A DNA stretch of 64,000 nucleotides from Gemmatimonadota bacterium (GTDB lineage Bacteria > Gemmatimonadota > Gemmatimonadetes > Gemmatimonadales > GWC2-71-9), in contig QHUM01000040.1 in NCBI GenBank assembly GCA_003222135.1, positions 1-64,000 of the forward strand, written 5' to 3'. A program made the translations under genes and the position numbers. Each line of letters begins with the position of its first letter. The stretch's first letter is position 1. Under the pieces are notes generated by a model. It saw only the letters and a list, made by a program, of their open reading frames with translations, was not told where the DNA came from and did not search any database. Shown here in pieces: positions 1-9,275 of this stretch.

Positions 1-976
1 TCTTGTTGCCGGTCCCCGACATCTTGAGCCCTCCCCGTACGATGACGGCTCCATCGAACGTGAAGTTGCCCGCCACCGTGAAGTCCCCATCGACCAGCAG
101 GATGCCCTGACCGCGACCCGTGGTGACCTTCAAGTCGCCTAACGCGTGGATGATCGGGAAGTAGCTCTCGCACGCGGTCGCCGGGGCGGCGTGGGTCGGC
201 TCCCCCCAGTTCGGCGGATTCACACTGGCCTGGCACACGCCGCCGACCACGAGGGGCCCGACGCCGTTCAGCAAGCTGCCACCCGCATACGTCATAGTCG
301 CCGCTGCCGCGAGCGACTGATAGTTCGAGTTGCCGTAGTTGAAGTACGTATTCGTGTCGCCGGCCGCAGGGCTGGTGAGCACAGGCGGGCTCCCCGAGAG
401 GGTGACGCTCCCGTTGACCGTGGCGGTGGTCGTGGGGGAAATCGCCGCTCCCGCGACGGGCGGGGCGGTGGCGCCGCAGGCGGCCCACCCAGCGGGGGGA
501 GCGTCGTTCCCGTTCACCGTGACGTTGCCGCTGACGGTGGTATTGCCTTGGGTCGTGATCGCGCCCATGAAGTTCATCTGCGGCATGTCGAGCTTGAATA
601 ACGTGGCGTAGCGGCGCCGGGCGGTCGCCTGACTGCCCTGCGCGCCCGCCGTGCCCTCCGAGACCGCCCAGAAGGACACGCCGGAGACCTTCGTCACGGT
701 GACCTTCACGCTCGCCCCGCGCGGCGCGGTGTAGGTCTTGGTGAGCGTGTCGCCCACCGGTCGCCGGTTGTCGGCGAGGTTCCAGTCCTGCGGCAGGCGG
801 TTCAAGCCCAGCTCGGCGGCCGCCGCGGCGCGCGTTTGGCGCACCGTGTTGCCGCCGATCCGGTAGTCCTGGGTCGACACGAACACGATCCCGCCGATCA
901 TGACCCCGATGATCACGATGGCACCGAGCGCCATCAGCAGCGCCATGCCTCTCTCTGACTTCAGTGTCGCATGCAT
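1..976 (-). CDS. PilX-like pilus assembly protein, 3' end outside window
   Basis: This is an open frame of at least 325 codons with no stop before the left edge. It starts at ATG 976, just after the pilW-like gene. The N-terminus is a charged segment followed by a hydrophobic helix at about residues 11-32 (MALLMALGAIVIIGVMIGG), typical of PilX-type minor pilins that lack the GFTLVE signature. The rest is Gly/Thr/Asn-rich and ends in a repetitive beta-rich stretch (GLKMSGTGNK) that looks like a beta-helix. It is the last visible gene of a four-gene minor pilin operon and probably helps start type IV pilus assembly in the inner membrane. The PilX name rests on the N-terminus and the neighbours, not on strong similarity. 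Confidence 0.7.
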   Translation of the reverse strand, partial: MHATLKSERGMALLMALGAIVIIGVMIGGIVFVSTQDYRIGGNTVRQTRAAAAAELGLNRLPQDWNLADNRRPVGDTLTKTYTAPRGASVKVTVTKVSGVSFWAVSEGTAGAQGSQATARRRYATLFKLDMPQMNFMGAITTQGNTTVSGNVTVNGNDAPPAGWAACGATAPPVAGAAISPTTTATVNGSVTLSGSPPVLTSPAAGDTNTYFNYGNSNYQSLAAAATMTYAGGSLLNGVGPLVVGGVCQASVNPPNWGEPTHAAPATACESYFPIIHALGDLKVTTGRGQGILLVDGDFTVAGNFTFDGAVIVRGGLKMSGTGNK

Positions 977-1011
977 ACTTGCCTCGCTCCCTGGAAAATG
1001 CTGCCCGCCGC

Positions 1012-1953
1012 TTACTTGCGGTTGCGCAGCCCGACCTCGATACGCAGTGAGTCCCGGAATGTCGTCGCCCCGTCCCCGGTCAGATCGAGTTGCGCCGTCC
1101 CCTGCCCCCGCACGACGAGACTGATGCGCGCCACCAGGCTGCGATTCGCGGTGACTGCGCCGGTGGAGTCATAGTAGGCGAACTGAACGCCGCTGGTCCC
1201 GTTCACCGCGTACGGTTGGAACGGGCCGGCGAGCGGCTGCAGCGCGTTGCACACGGGTACGCGGCCGGTCTTACAGTCGAAATACCCGAGATACCACCGC
1301 CCGTCCGCCGCCTGATAGACGCTGTAGTGCACGCGGCGGAAGAAGCGGATCCCCGAGCCCACGATGATCTTGCTGCTCGCCGCCGGCGACAGAGTGAGCC
1401 GGTAGCTCGGGTTCGAGGCGGTGAGATCGATCCCTTGCGTCAGACCACTCGACGTCGGGCAGCCGGTGGCGACGTTCCCGGTGACGGCGGTGACCGCGGT
1501 GATCTGGTGTCGCGTCCAGGCGTCGTCCGTGGACGCGATGCTGGTCGAGTCATTGTACACGAGCAGCGAGTCGCCGACCGACGGCAACGCGTTCCAGTTG
1601 GTCATCGCCGAGCCCTTAGCGAGCACCCGCGGGACGGTCGAGAGCTGCCCGGCTGAGTTGACGCACACGATCGAGCTGCCGAACGCCGAGCGAAACTCCA
1701 GCGACGAGTCGGACATGGCATAGATGTCTCCGCCGATGCTCGAGATACCCCGGAAGTCCGACGGCAGCATCGCCGCGGCCTGGCGGATCTGCTGGCGCGT
1801 CTGGATCAGGTCGGTCGTGCTGTTGTAGAACCGTTGCTGCCGCAGCAGCAACTTGACGATGGCACCCGCCACGAAGCTCACGAGCACCATGGTGATGATG
1901 AGCTCGACTAAGGTGAACCCGGCCCGGCGGGTCGGCGCGTGTAAGGTCAGCAT
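1012..1953 (-). CDS. PilW-like minor pilin, prepilin-type N-terminal cleavage motif
   Basis: A 313-residue protein with a class III signal: a short basic leader, then G-FTLVELIITMVLVSF, where prepilin peptidase would cut after the Gly near residue 12. The Glu at mature position +5 is present and a single hydrophobic helix follows. The long C-terminal globular part matches PilW-type minor pilins in size. It overlaps the upstream PilV-like gene by 7 bases, and the PilX-like gene starts 36 bases after its stop, so the genes are surely cotranscribed. It probably sits in the inner membrane and pilus tip complex that primes type IV pilus or type II-like pseudopilus assembly. Confidence 0.8.
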   Translation of the reverse strand: MLTLHAPTRRAGFTLVELIITMVLVSFVAGAIVKLLLRQQRFYNSTTDLIQTRQQIRQAAAMLPSDFRGISSIGGDIYAMSDSSLEFRSAFGSSIVCVNSAGQLSTVPRVLAKGSAMTNWNALPSVGDSLLVYNDSTSIASTDDAWTRHQITAVTAVTGNVATGCPTSSGLTQGIDLTASNPSYRLTLSPAASSKIIVGSGIRFFRRVHYSVYQAADGRWYLGYFDCKTGRVPVCNALQPLAGPFQPYAVNGTSGVQFAYYDSTGAVTANRSLVARISLVVRGQGTAQLDLTGDGATTFRDSLRIEVGLRNRK

Positions 1954-2285
1954 GGCAGGAAGCTCCGGAACGTTTCGGTGCGCTGACGATGGCTGCTCAA
2001 GAAGGTGACGTTGACCGTCACGTCATCGGCGCGGGCCAGGCGATCGAGGGTCCAGGCCTCGGAGAGGCCTCGGCTCACGGCCGACCCGGCGGCACGCGTG
2101 GCGCACGGGGTCGCGCGGACCCGCTCGAAGCGGGACTCCGCCACGCTCGCCGCGATGGTCCGCGACTGCGTGCTGGTGAGCGACGCCATGATCACCGACG
2201 CCGACCCCGCCATGGCCAAGAGGCCGACGCTGAAGATCATGACCGCCACTAAGAGCTCGACGATCGTGTAGCCGCGCTGGTTCAT
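1947..2285 (-). CDS. PilV-like minor pilin
   Basis: A 112-residue protein starting at ATG 2285, whose ATGA overlaps the stop of the gene before it. The leader is only a few residues (MNQRG), followed by the prepilin motif YTIVELLVAVMIFSVG, with Tyr in place of the usual Phe at +1 and Glu at +5. Its small size and position between a GspH/FimT-like and a PilW-like gene fit PilV. A longer in-frame extension exists upstream, but it would run through the preceding gene and bury the cleavage site, so I reject it. Two Cys in the mature part (residues 61 and 112) could pair. Confidence 0.8.
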   Translation of the reverse strand: MNQRGYTIVELLVAVMIFSVGLLAMAGSASVIMASLTSTQSRTIAASVAESRFERVRATPCATRAAGSAVSRGLSEAWTLDRLARADDVTVNVTFLSSHRQRTETFRSFLPC

Positions 2286-2758
2286 GGACAACTCCGTGTA
2301 GTGATGCGACCGAGTCCGGTAACGCACAGGGTATCGGTGGCGGCCCCGATCTGCACCGTGAGCTTCGGGGTCTGCGCCACGTTGGCCACGAACCCGCGGG
2401 GGTCGAACTGGATCGTGTCCTTGGGGCTCGCACCCAGGGTCGCGCCGTAGCGTTGCGACATGTCGATCTGGGTCCGCAACTGGACCGGCGTGCCCGATGA
2501 GTCGACCAGGATCTTCAGGACGTTGCCGCTGCGCACCAGCCACGCCGTCCGGCTCTGCTGGATCGCGATCGTGCGTGCCCGGAAGAGGTACGCGGTCACT
2601 TCGCGGCTCGCCGAGCGCCGCGAGCTCGCCACCCAGGTCCCGCGCACCGACTTGACCGTGATCGAGAGCATGATCCCCATGATCACGAACACGAGCAGCA
2701 TTTCGATGAACGTGAAGCCGGCGGCCTGACACCGGCGCGAGATCGAGCGATTGAGCAC
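2282..2758 (-). CDS. GspH/FimT-like pseudopilin
   Basis: A 158-residue protein. I place the start at GTG 2758 because AGGAGG lies 4 bases upstream (2763-2768) and because this leaves a normal prepilin leader, with cleavage in AAG-FTFIEMLLVFVIMG. The longer frame back to 3025 would add about 90 unlikely residues across an AT-rich regulatory region. The C-terminal part resembles GspH/FimT, which are minor pilins that enter the fibre early. It is first in the minor pilin operon and overlaps the next gene by ATGA. Confidence 0.8.
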   Translation of the reverse strand: MLNRSISRRCQAAGFTFIEMLLVFVIMGIMLSITVKSVRGTWVASSRRSASREVTAYLFRARTIAIQQSRTAWLVRSGNVLKILVDSSGTPVQLRTQIDMSQRYGATLGASPKDTIQFDPRGFVANVAQTPKLTVQIGAATDTLCVTGLGRITTRSCP

Positions 2759-2908
2759 GAAGCCTCCTGAAAAGCGTTCGAACGAGTGCCTGCAGTCGTC
2801 GAGCAAGGGCAAGGCGTATACCGTCACGAGCCCCGCCTCAGAATCGGATCCGTTCACGTTTTTTACAGCGTCAATATCCCGTACATCGGGCAAGGTGCAA
2901 CAAGCATT

Positions 2909-2938
2909 CATGGTATAGCATATAGATGCTATATCATG
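2909..2938. promoter_or_regulatory. AT-rich palindrome, candidate operator upstream of the pilin genes
   Basis: The arms 2909-2921 and 2926-2938 are 13 bases each and complementary at all but one position (G/T at 2913/2934), around the 4-base centre ATAG. The inner 8 bases are exact (TATAGCAT and ATGCTATA). It lies about 150 bases upstream of the first pilin start, in the most AT-rich spot of the region. It could bind a dimeric regulator. There is no U-run after it in either direction, so a terminator is unlikely. Confidence 0.4.
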
Positions 2939-3044
2939 TCTAGTTGTAACATCGCCGGGTGTCAAACTTCCATACACCTGCGCGGTGTGGTGCGCCCCGT
3001 CACACCCCCGCGGTGAGCACCGCAAGATCTGACCAGCAACACAA

Positions 3045-3068
3045 CGCCCCGGGATTGCTCCCGGGGCG
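3045..3068 (-). terminator. Hairpin terminator after groEL
   Basis: A perfect 10-base stem (3045-3054 with 3059-3068, CGCCCCGGGA and its complement) closes the 4-base loop TTGC. It lies 35 bases beyond the groEL stop. The following sequence on the transcript (TTGTGTTG) is only weakly U-rich, so termination may be partial. Confidence 0.65.
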
Positions 3069-3102
3069 CCGTGTGCGTCTCTGCGTCTGCGCGTCTAGCT
3101 GT

Positions 3103-4761
<1,659 letters not shown>

Positions 4762-5076
4762 TCAGCCGAGCTTGGCTATGACGTCGGATTCCTTGATCAG
4801 AATGATCTCTTCGCCTTCGAGCTCCACCTGGGTGCCGCTGTACTTCCCGTACACGACGCGGTCCCCCACCTTGAGCTCGAGCGGGACGATGTCCCCCTTC
4901 TCGCGCCGGCCGGGACCCACAGCGATGACTTCGCCCTGGATCGGTTTTTCTTTCGCGGTATCGGGGATGTACAGCCCGCCCTTCATCTGCTCGGTCTCCT
5001 CGATCGGCCGGATCGCCACCCGGTCGGCGAGGGGGTAAATCTTCAGCTTGGTCTTGCTCGCGGTTGCAGTAGCCAT
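4762..5076 (-). CDS. groS: Co-chaperonin GroES
   Basis: A 104-residue Hsp10 that caps the GroEL cavity. It has the conserved [22 protein letters not shown] start and the mobile-loop segment [12 protein letters not shown]. The core VIAVGPG and [11 protein letters not shown] are both present. It is a few residues longer than usual because of the N-terminal extension [16 protein letters not shown] lies about 8 bases before ATG 5076. It is first in the groES-groEL operon, about 50 bases after the CIRCE element. Confidence 0.97.
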   Translation of the reverse strand: MATATASKTKLKIYPLADRVAIRPIEETEQMKGGLYIPDTAKEKPIQGEVIAVGPGRREKGDIVPLELKVGDRVVYGKYSGTQVELEGEEIILIKESDVIAKLG

Positions 5077-5124
5077 ATGCCAGACCTCCAGCTGTGCTGT
5101 GTAAGTGCTTGTGACATATTACGA

Positions 5125-5151
5125 TTAGCACTCTGGCGAAGTGAGTGCTAA
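5125..5151 (-). promoter_or_regulatory. CIRCE operator (HrcA binding site)
   Basis: The sequence matches the consensus exactly: TTAGCACTC (5125-5133), a 9-base spacer, then GAGTGCTAA (5143-5151). CIRCE is bound by the HrcA repressor and released under heat or folding stress. Here it lies 49 bases before the groES start. The TTAGCA of the element could also act as a -35 box, as is common for CIRCE promoters. hrcA itself is not in this window. Confidence 0.97.
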
Positions 5152-5189
5152 ACGAACCGCGAGGAATCTCTCCGCTTGGCCGTCGCGTG

Positions 5190-5597
5190 TCAAGGGGGTC
5201 GCCGGGTGAGCGAGTCTACGATCGCGCGCGCGCGGGCCTCGACCGTGCCTCCCAACGAGTCTCGGGGCCCCGACACGGCCGCGATGATCGCACCGGTGCG
5301 GGTGTCGGCCAGGCGGATATACAACCACGTCGGGGCGCCCGGCTCGGGCTCCCGCTGGGTGAACCAGAAGAGATACGCCGTAGGCGCGCCGCCGCCTTTC
5401 ACCGCACTGCGCACCGAGTACCCGCGACGCTTCAGTCCCCGGCCGATCTCCCGGCTGAGCGAATCGTGGTGTGTGACGAGGATGTCGTATGCCCGGACTG
5501 ACCCCGGAGCCCGGTAGCCAGCGACGGGGGCGCATCCGAGGGCTACGACATTGCCGGTTAAGGCGATACCGAGTTGTCGGAAGAGGCGACGCTTCAT
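5190..5597 (-). CDS. Small putative lipoprotein of unknown function
   Basis: A 135-residue protein. The N-terminus MKRRLFRQLGIALTGNVV runs into ALGC, a passable lipobox that would lipidate Cys22. The mature part has alternating beta/alpha character (YDILVTHHDSLSREIGRGLK, TWLYIRLADTRTGAIIAAVSG), which recalls the small lipoproteins that accompany envelope complexes. I do not recognise the family. It overlaps the upstream NlpC/P60 gene by ATGA, so the two are translationally coupled and may work together in the envelope. It is the last gene of the 24-gene minus-strand array. Confidence 0.65.
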   Translation of the reverse strand: MKRRLFRQLGIALTGNVVALGCAPVAGYRAPGSVRAYDILVTHHDSLSREIGRGLKRRGYSVRSAVKGGGAPTAYLFWFTQREPEPGAPTWLYIRLADTRTGAIIAAVSGPRDSLGGTVEARARAIVDSLTRRPP

Positions 5598-6595
5598 GGG
5601 ATAACCCGCCTCGCCCCCACCCAGCGATCCAGCCAGTATACCCCCTCGGGGTCACGCACGTCGAGGCGAGAGAGTTTGACGCCCCGAGTCGAGCTGTGGA
5701 TGAATTTCCCTTCGCCTACGTACATGCCGACGTGCGTCACTCCCGAGCCGGGCCGGGCGGAGAACAGCAGGATGTCGCCCGGTCGGAGCGCGTCCATCAC
5801 GGGCGCGACCTCCGCCCCGGCGTGCGCCTGGTCGCGGCTCATGCGCGGCAGCCGAATCCCATGCTGGCCGTAGGCGTACTGCACCAGCCCGGAGCAGTCG
5901 AACCCGTTGTCGGCCGTGCCACCCCAGATATAGGGCGTGCCGAGCGATTCGAGCGCGGTCTGCACGACATCGACCGCATTCCCGCTGATGCTCGTGGGCG
6001 GCGCGGGCGGCGCGGGCGGCGGGAGCTCGGGAGGTGCGCCGGCGCCTCCCGTCCCCCTGCCCCGGGCAACCCCTCCCAAGCCGATCGAGATCCCGAGCGC
6101 GGCGCTCAAGCCCGAGCGCGCACCGTTCCCCGTGCGCCAGAACCCGCGGAGCCCCCGGTCCTCCACGCGGTAGCGCAGCTCGGCTCCGACGCCGAACCAG
6201 GAGAGCGGGCGCCACTCGACACCTCCGCCGAAAGTCCACTGCACGGCGAGCTCGTGGCTCGTGGTGTCGGTAGACAACCCGGCGGCGAGGCCAGCGAGGG
6301 CATACGGGCCGAAGCTCCTCCGGCCGCGCCACGCCTGGATCTCGTAGCCCGCGCCGTAGAATGCACGGCGGTGTCCCAGGGTGTCGCTCACGACCACCGC
6401 GACGCCGAAACCGTGCGTGAAGGTGCCGCCGAGACGGGTGCTGGTGCGGAATTCGTAGGTGTCGGCGCGATTGCCGTTGTACCATCGCCCGACGTGGAAC
6501 TCGAGGCCGCGCCCCCCGCCTCTTCCCTGGGCGCTCAGCGCGAGCGGCGCGAGCGCGAGCAGTTGGACGGCGACGAGCTCAGTCCGCCGCGGCAA
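5594..6595 (-). CDS. Outer-membrane beta-barrel-like domain fused to NlpC/P60 peptidase
   Basis: A 333-residue protein if it starts at TTG 6595, chosen because GGAG lies upstream and it gives a good signal peptide (ELVAVQLLALAPLALSAQG). Residues about 25-170 alternate polar and hydrophobic residues with many Gly and aromatics (FYGAGYEIQAW, FGGGVEWRPLSWFGVGAEL), as in small outer-membrane barrels of about eight strands. A Pro-rich linker at about 181-198 leads to an NlpC/P60 domain with catalytic Cys near 234 (NGFDCSGLVQYAYG) and His in VTHVGMYVG. That domain normally cuts peptidoglycan stem peptides. The fusion would place a wall hydrolase on an outer-membrane anchor. It overlaps the genes on both sides. 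Confidence 0.8.
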   Translation of the reverse strand: MPRRTELVAVQLLALAPLALSAQGRGGGRGLEFHVGRWYNGNRADTYEFRTSTRLGGTFTHGFGVAVVVSDTLGHRRAFYGAGYEIQAWRGRRSFGPYALAGLAAGLSTDTTSHELAVQWTFGGGVEWRPLSWFGVGAELRYRVEDRGLRGFWRTGNGARSGLSAALGISIGLGGVARGRGTGGAGAPPELPPPAPPAPPTSISGNAVDVVQTALESLGTPYIWGGTADNGFDCSGLVQYAYGQHGIRLPRMSRDQAHAGAEVAPVMDALRPGDILLFSARPGSGVTHVGMYVGEGKFIHSSTRGVKLSRLDVRDPEGVYWLDRWVGARRVIP

Positions 6596-6863
6596 CGGCG
6601 GCTTGCTCCTGGGACGGGCGCGGCGCCATGTGATGCGACAGGAGGTGGGGCGCTCGCCGCATGAACCGGACCCACATTGCGAGCGCGGTGAATCCGAACA
6701 GCGCGGCGCCGAGTCCCGCCACGGCCAGCATGGTGAGCGGCGCGGTGAAGCGGGTGCCGACGAGGGCCCCCACCCATAAACCCGCGTACGACGCCCCCCA
6801 CGCAAGCAGGGGTGTGACGAGCCAGCCCAGAACGATGAGGAGATGCGCGAACCAGCGTGGCAC
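6579..6863 (-). CDS. Small two-helix membrane protein
   Basis: A 94-residue protein starting at GTG 6863, with GGGGAG about 11 bases upstream. It has two predicted membrane helices (LLIVLGWLVTPLLAWGASYAG and MLAVAGLGAALFGFTALAMW) and a short basic, then polar, tail. I do not recognise it. It starts 26 bases after another small membrane protein and overlaps the NlpC/P60 gene by 17 bases, so it sits in an envelope-related stretch of the long operon. Confidence 0.65.
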   Translation of the reverse strand: MPRWFAHLLIVLGWLVTPLLAWGASYAGLWVGALVGTRFTAPLTMLAVAGLGAALFGFTALAMWVRFMRRAPHLLSHHMAPRPSQEQAAVAAAD

Positions 6864-6889
6864 GGCGCCGCCTACTCCCCTGCCCGTCC

Positions 6890-7504
6890 CTACCGCTTGC
6901 GGACGAGGGCGACGACGGCGAGCACCGCCAGCGCGATGGTGAACCCGGCGCCCGCCTCGGCTGGAAGCACGAGGTCGAGCCGGGCAAGCCGCGCCACGAC
7001 CACGAGTGCCACCGCGCCCACCAGCGCGGGCGTCGCGGCGCGCGCGATCGACGTCTCGCCGTGGGCCGCGCGGGCCGCGCTGACGATACCCCCGGTCCAG
7101 GCGAGAAACGTCCCGAGCATCCACCAGATCGGCAGGTACCACCACGTACTCCCACCACCGATGGCGTCCCAGGTCCAGGGGTACGCCTTGAACGGCCGCA
7201 GCAGGACGATGTCGATCGCCATGAAGACGACGGTGCCCCACAACCCGATCGCGGCGGCCCCCGCGATGCCCTCGACGTGGCGTGCCTGGGTCAGCCGAGC
7301 GGGGAGGAAGCTCACAGCGGTGCCGGTCGCGAGCACGATCAGCGCCTCGAGCGCGCGCTGCGGCAGCACCGCCGTCACCTGCCGTGAGACGATCAGGAAC
7401 GCCACCACAGCGGCTGCGGTGAGCAAGCCAATCTGGGTGCCGCCAACCATGACGGTACGAATGTCCGAACGGTCCGACGCGGTGGCTGTCGCAGTGGCCG
7501 ACAT
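6890..7504 (-). CDS. Multi-pass membrane protein of unknown function
   Basis: A 204-residue protein starting at ATG 7504 with GGGGGAG just upstream. A second start at 7451 (MVGGTQIGLL) is possible. It has about five or six hydrophobic helices (GLLTAAAVVAFLIVS, IAGAAAIGLWGTVVFMAIDIVLL, WYLPIWWMLGTFLAWTGGIVSAA, ALVGAVALVVVARLARL, TIALAVLAVVALV) and almost no soluble domain. I see no motif that gives a function. It follows the UbiA-type prenyltransferase with a 55-base gap, the largest in the 24-gene array. Confidence 0.65.
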   Translation of the reverse strand: MSATATATASDRSDIRTVMVGGTQIGLLTAAAVVAFLIVSRQVTAVLPQRALEALIVLATGTAVSFLPARLTQARHVEGIAGAAAIGLWGTVVFMAIDIVLLRPFKAYPWTWDAIGGGSTWWYLPIWWMLGTFLAWTGGIVSAARAAHGETSIARAATPALVGAVALVVVARLARLDLVLPAEAGAGFTIALAVLAVVALVRKR

Positions 7505-7559
7505 GCTCCCCCAGTTTTTCGAGGCGGAACGGTCTCCGCCCCAATCTAAACCCACGGCC

Positions 7560-8495
7560 TCAGCGGGCAAACACCGCCAGCACGGTGAGATCCGTCACCG
7601 CCCAGGCGGTCAAGGCCCGATACATCGCGCGTTGGTGCTCGGTCGCGGTCCAGCCGACCTGACGCATGTACCAGGGCGCCAGCACGCCGAGCCACGCCGC
7701 CAAGGGGACGGCGAGCGCGCCGCCCCACCGGCCGACCCTCAGCAGTGCGACGGCCCACACGAACAACGCAAACGCCGCCAGGACGCACGCGATTGCGACG
7801 GCGAGGCTCGCCCGCATCCCGAGAATCAGCGCCAGCGTGCGGTCGCCGCGCCGGCGGTCTTCCTCCATCTGATACAGCTGGGTGAGCGGATAGAGCCCGG
7901 CGAACAGCGGGCAGAACCCGAGCAAGATGAGGGCGTGGCCCAGGTCGAGCGGCCGTCCCGTCGCCGCCCACGTCGCGAACGGCGTGAACGTGCCGAACCC
8001 CCACATGTTGATCAGCCAATCCACGCCCGCCACCGCCTTGAAGCGAAATGGCGGCACCGAGTACGCGAGCGACATCGCGAAGCAGATCGCGTACGCCAGG
8101 CGGAACGCGGGCGGCAGCGTGAACGCAAGCAGCTGGCCCCCTACGAGCAGTGCAGCGCTGAAGGCCAGCAGGCCCTTCGGAATGGGGGGTGGCGCCATCA
8201 AGTAGCCGATGTCGCCCTCATCCTTATCGAAGACGGAGTTGATCGCGAGGGTGCCGCCGTTCAGGCATACCACCCAAAGCACGAGCGCCCACAGCGCGGG
8301 CAGCAACCGCTCCCCGCTCCCTATTCCCCGCAGGCCCACCGCCAGCAGATAGCCCAGGGCCGTATGCCCCGCCATGATCGGCCATTCGGCGGGGCGGAGA
8401 TGCAGCAGGTAGGAGAACGCATCGCCCGGCAGCAGGCGGTAGCCCCAGCGACGCCACGCGCTGCGACCGCGATAGGCGGCACTCGCCTCTACCAC
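7560..8495 (-). CDS. UbiA-family prenyltransferase (first copy)
   Basis: A 311-residue integral membrane protein starting at GTG 8495, overlapping coaX by 7 bases. The first Asp-rich motif is NSVFDKDEGDIGYL and the second is YQMEEDRRRGDRTLALILG. These fit the UbiA superfamily, which moves prenyl chains onto aromatic or polar acceptors at the membrane using Mg2+ held by the aspartates. Seven to nine helices are visible. The acceptor cannot be told from sequence; quinone, heme or lipid synthesis are all possible. A second, different UbiA gene lies 2.4 kb upstream in the same operon. Confidence 0.8.
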   Translation of the reverse strand: MVEASAAYRGRSAWRRWGYRLLPGDAFSYLLHLRPAEWPIMAGHTALGYLLAVGLRGIGSGERLLPALWALVLWVVCLNGGTLAINSVFDKDEGDIGYLMAPPPIPKGLLAFSAALLVGGQLLAFTLPPAFRLAYAICFAMSLAYSVPPFRFKAVAGVDWLINMWGFGTFTPFATWAATGRPLDLGHALILLGFCPLFAGLYPLTQLYQMEEDRRRGDRTLALILGMRASLAVAIACVLAAFALFVWAVALLRVGRWGGALAVPLAAWLGVLAPWYMRQVGWTATEHQRAMYRALTAWAVTDLTVLAVFAR

Positions 8496-9268
8496 TTGAG
8501 TCCCAGTGCCGTGGCCGCGATCCGGAGTCCGGCCAGCGTCAGATCGGGATGCACGGCCTCGATCGCGCGCGCCAGCGGCGCGACCAGGCTGGCGAGCCCG
8601 CCGGTCGCGATGACGTACGGCGTCCGACCGTTGGGCCACTCGGCCTTGATGCGGCGGACCAGGCCGTCTACCGCCTCCGCCGCGCCGAGCAGGACACCGG
8701 CTCGGATGCACTCCTCGGTGCGTCGCCCGATCACCCGTTCGGGAGGCGTCAGCTCGGTGGCGGGAAGCTTTGCCGTGTTGCGGATCAGCGCGTCGGACGC
8801 CGTGCGAACGCCGGGCATGATGACGCCTCCGATGAACCGGCCGTCGCCCGTGATGCAGTCGAACGTGGTCGCGGTCCCGAAGTCCACAACGATCGTGTCG
8901 CGCCGGAACAGCTGAGAGGCGGCGAGTGTGTTGAGGATGCGATCGGCCCCGACGCTGAGCGGCTCGTCCACGTCGAGAGTGATGGGCAGCGCGGAGCGCC
9001 CGTCCACGACGACGGGTGGGATGGTCGTGGCGCGCTCGACCGCCTCGCAGATGCCCTGCGTCACCGGCGGTACGACCGACGCGACGACCGCGGCCCGCAC
9101 TTCCTGGGTCGACCGTCCCGCTTGCAGCAGGTAGGCCGTGAAGGCCGCCGCCCACTCGTCCGGGGTACGCGCCGGTGCCGTCGTGAGCCGCCAATGCGCT
9201 TCAAGGCTGTCGCCCCGGAACAGCCCGAGCTTCGTCTCCGTGTTGTTGATGTTGATGGCGAGGAGCAT
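8489..9268 (-). CDS. coaX: Type III pantothenate kinase CoaX
   Basis: A 259-residue enzyme for the first step of coenzyme A synthesis, phosphorylating pantothenate with ATP. Family marks are the N-terminal LLAININNTETKLGLF, the phosphate motif DFGTATTFDCI, GVRTASDALIRNTAKLP and the C-terminal ATGGLASLVA. The length is standard. ATG 9268 is preceded by a purine-rich stretch and lies 7 bases after the CPBP protease stop. Type III kinases are feedback-resistant and do not resemble CoaA. The adjacent BirA is a frequent neighbour of CoaX in other bacteria. Confidence 0.95.
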   Translation of the reverse strand: MLLAININNTETKLGLFRGDSLEAHWRLTTAPARTPDEWAAAFTAYLLQAGRSTQEVRAAVVASVVPPVTQGICEAVERATTIPPVVVDGRSALPITLDVDEPLSVGADRILNTLAASQLFRRDTIVVDFGTATTFDCITGDGRFIGGVIMPGVRTASDALIRNTAKLPATELTPPERVIGRRTEECIRAGVLLGAAEAVDGLVRRIKAEWPNGRTPYVIATGGLASLVAPLARAIEAVHPDLTLAGLRIAATALGLKW

Positions 9269-9275
9269 GGGCGGG

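Larger units (their letters stand above)
2759..3102. other. Intergenic regulatory gap between groEL and the minor pilin operon
   Basis: No convincing gene lies in these 344 bases. The segment holds the pilin Shine-Dalgarno (2763-2768), an AT-rich stretch around 2900-2940 that contrasts with the GC-rich surroundings and carries a palindrome, the groEL terminator hairpin (3045-3068), and a degenerate GTCT/GCGTCT repeat next to the groEL stop (3070-3108). The pilin promoter probably lies in the AT-rich part, but I cannot name its -35 and -10 boxes with confidence. Confidence 0.6.
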
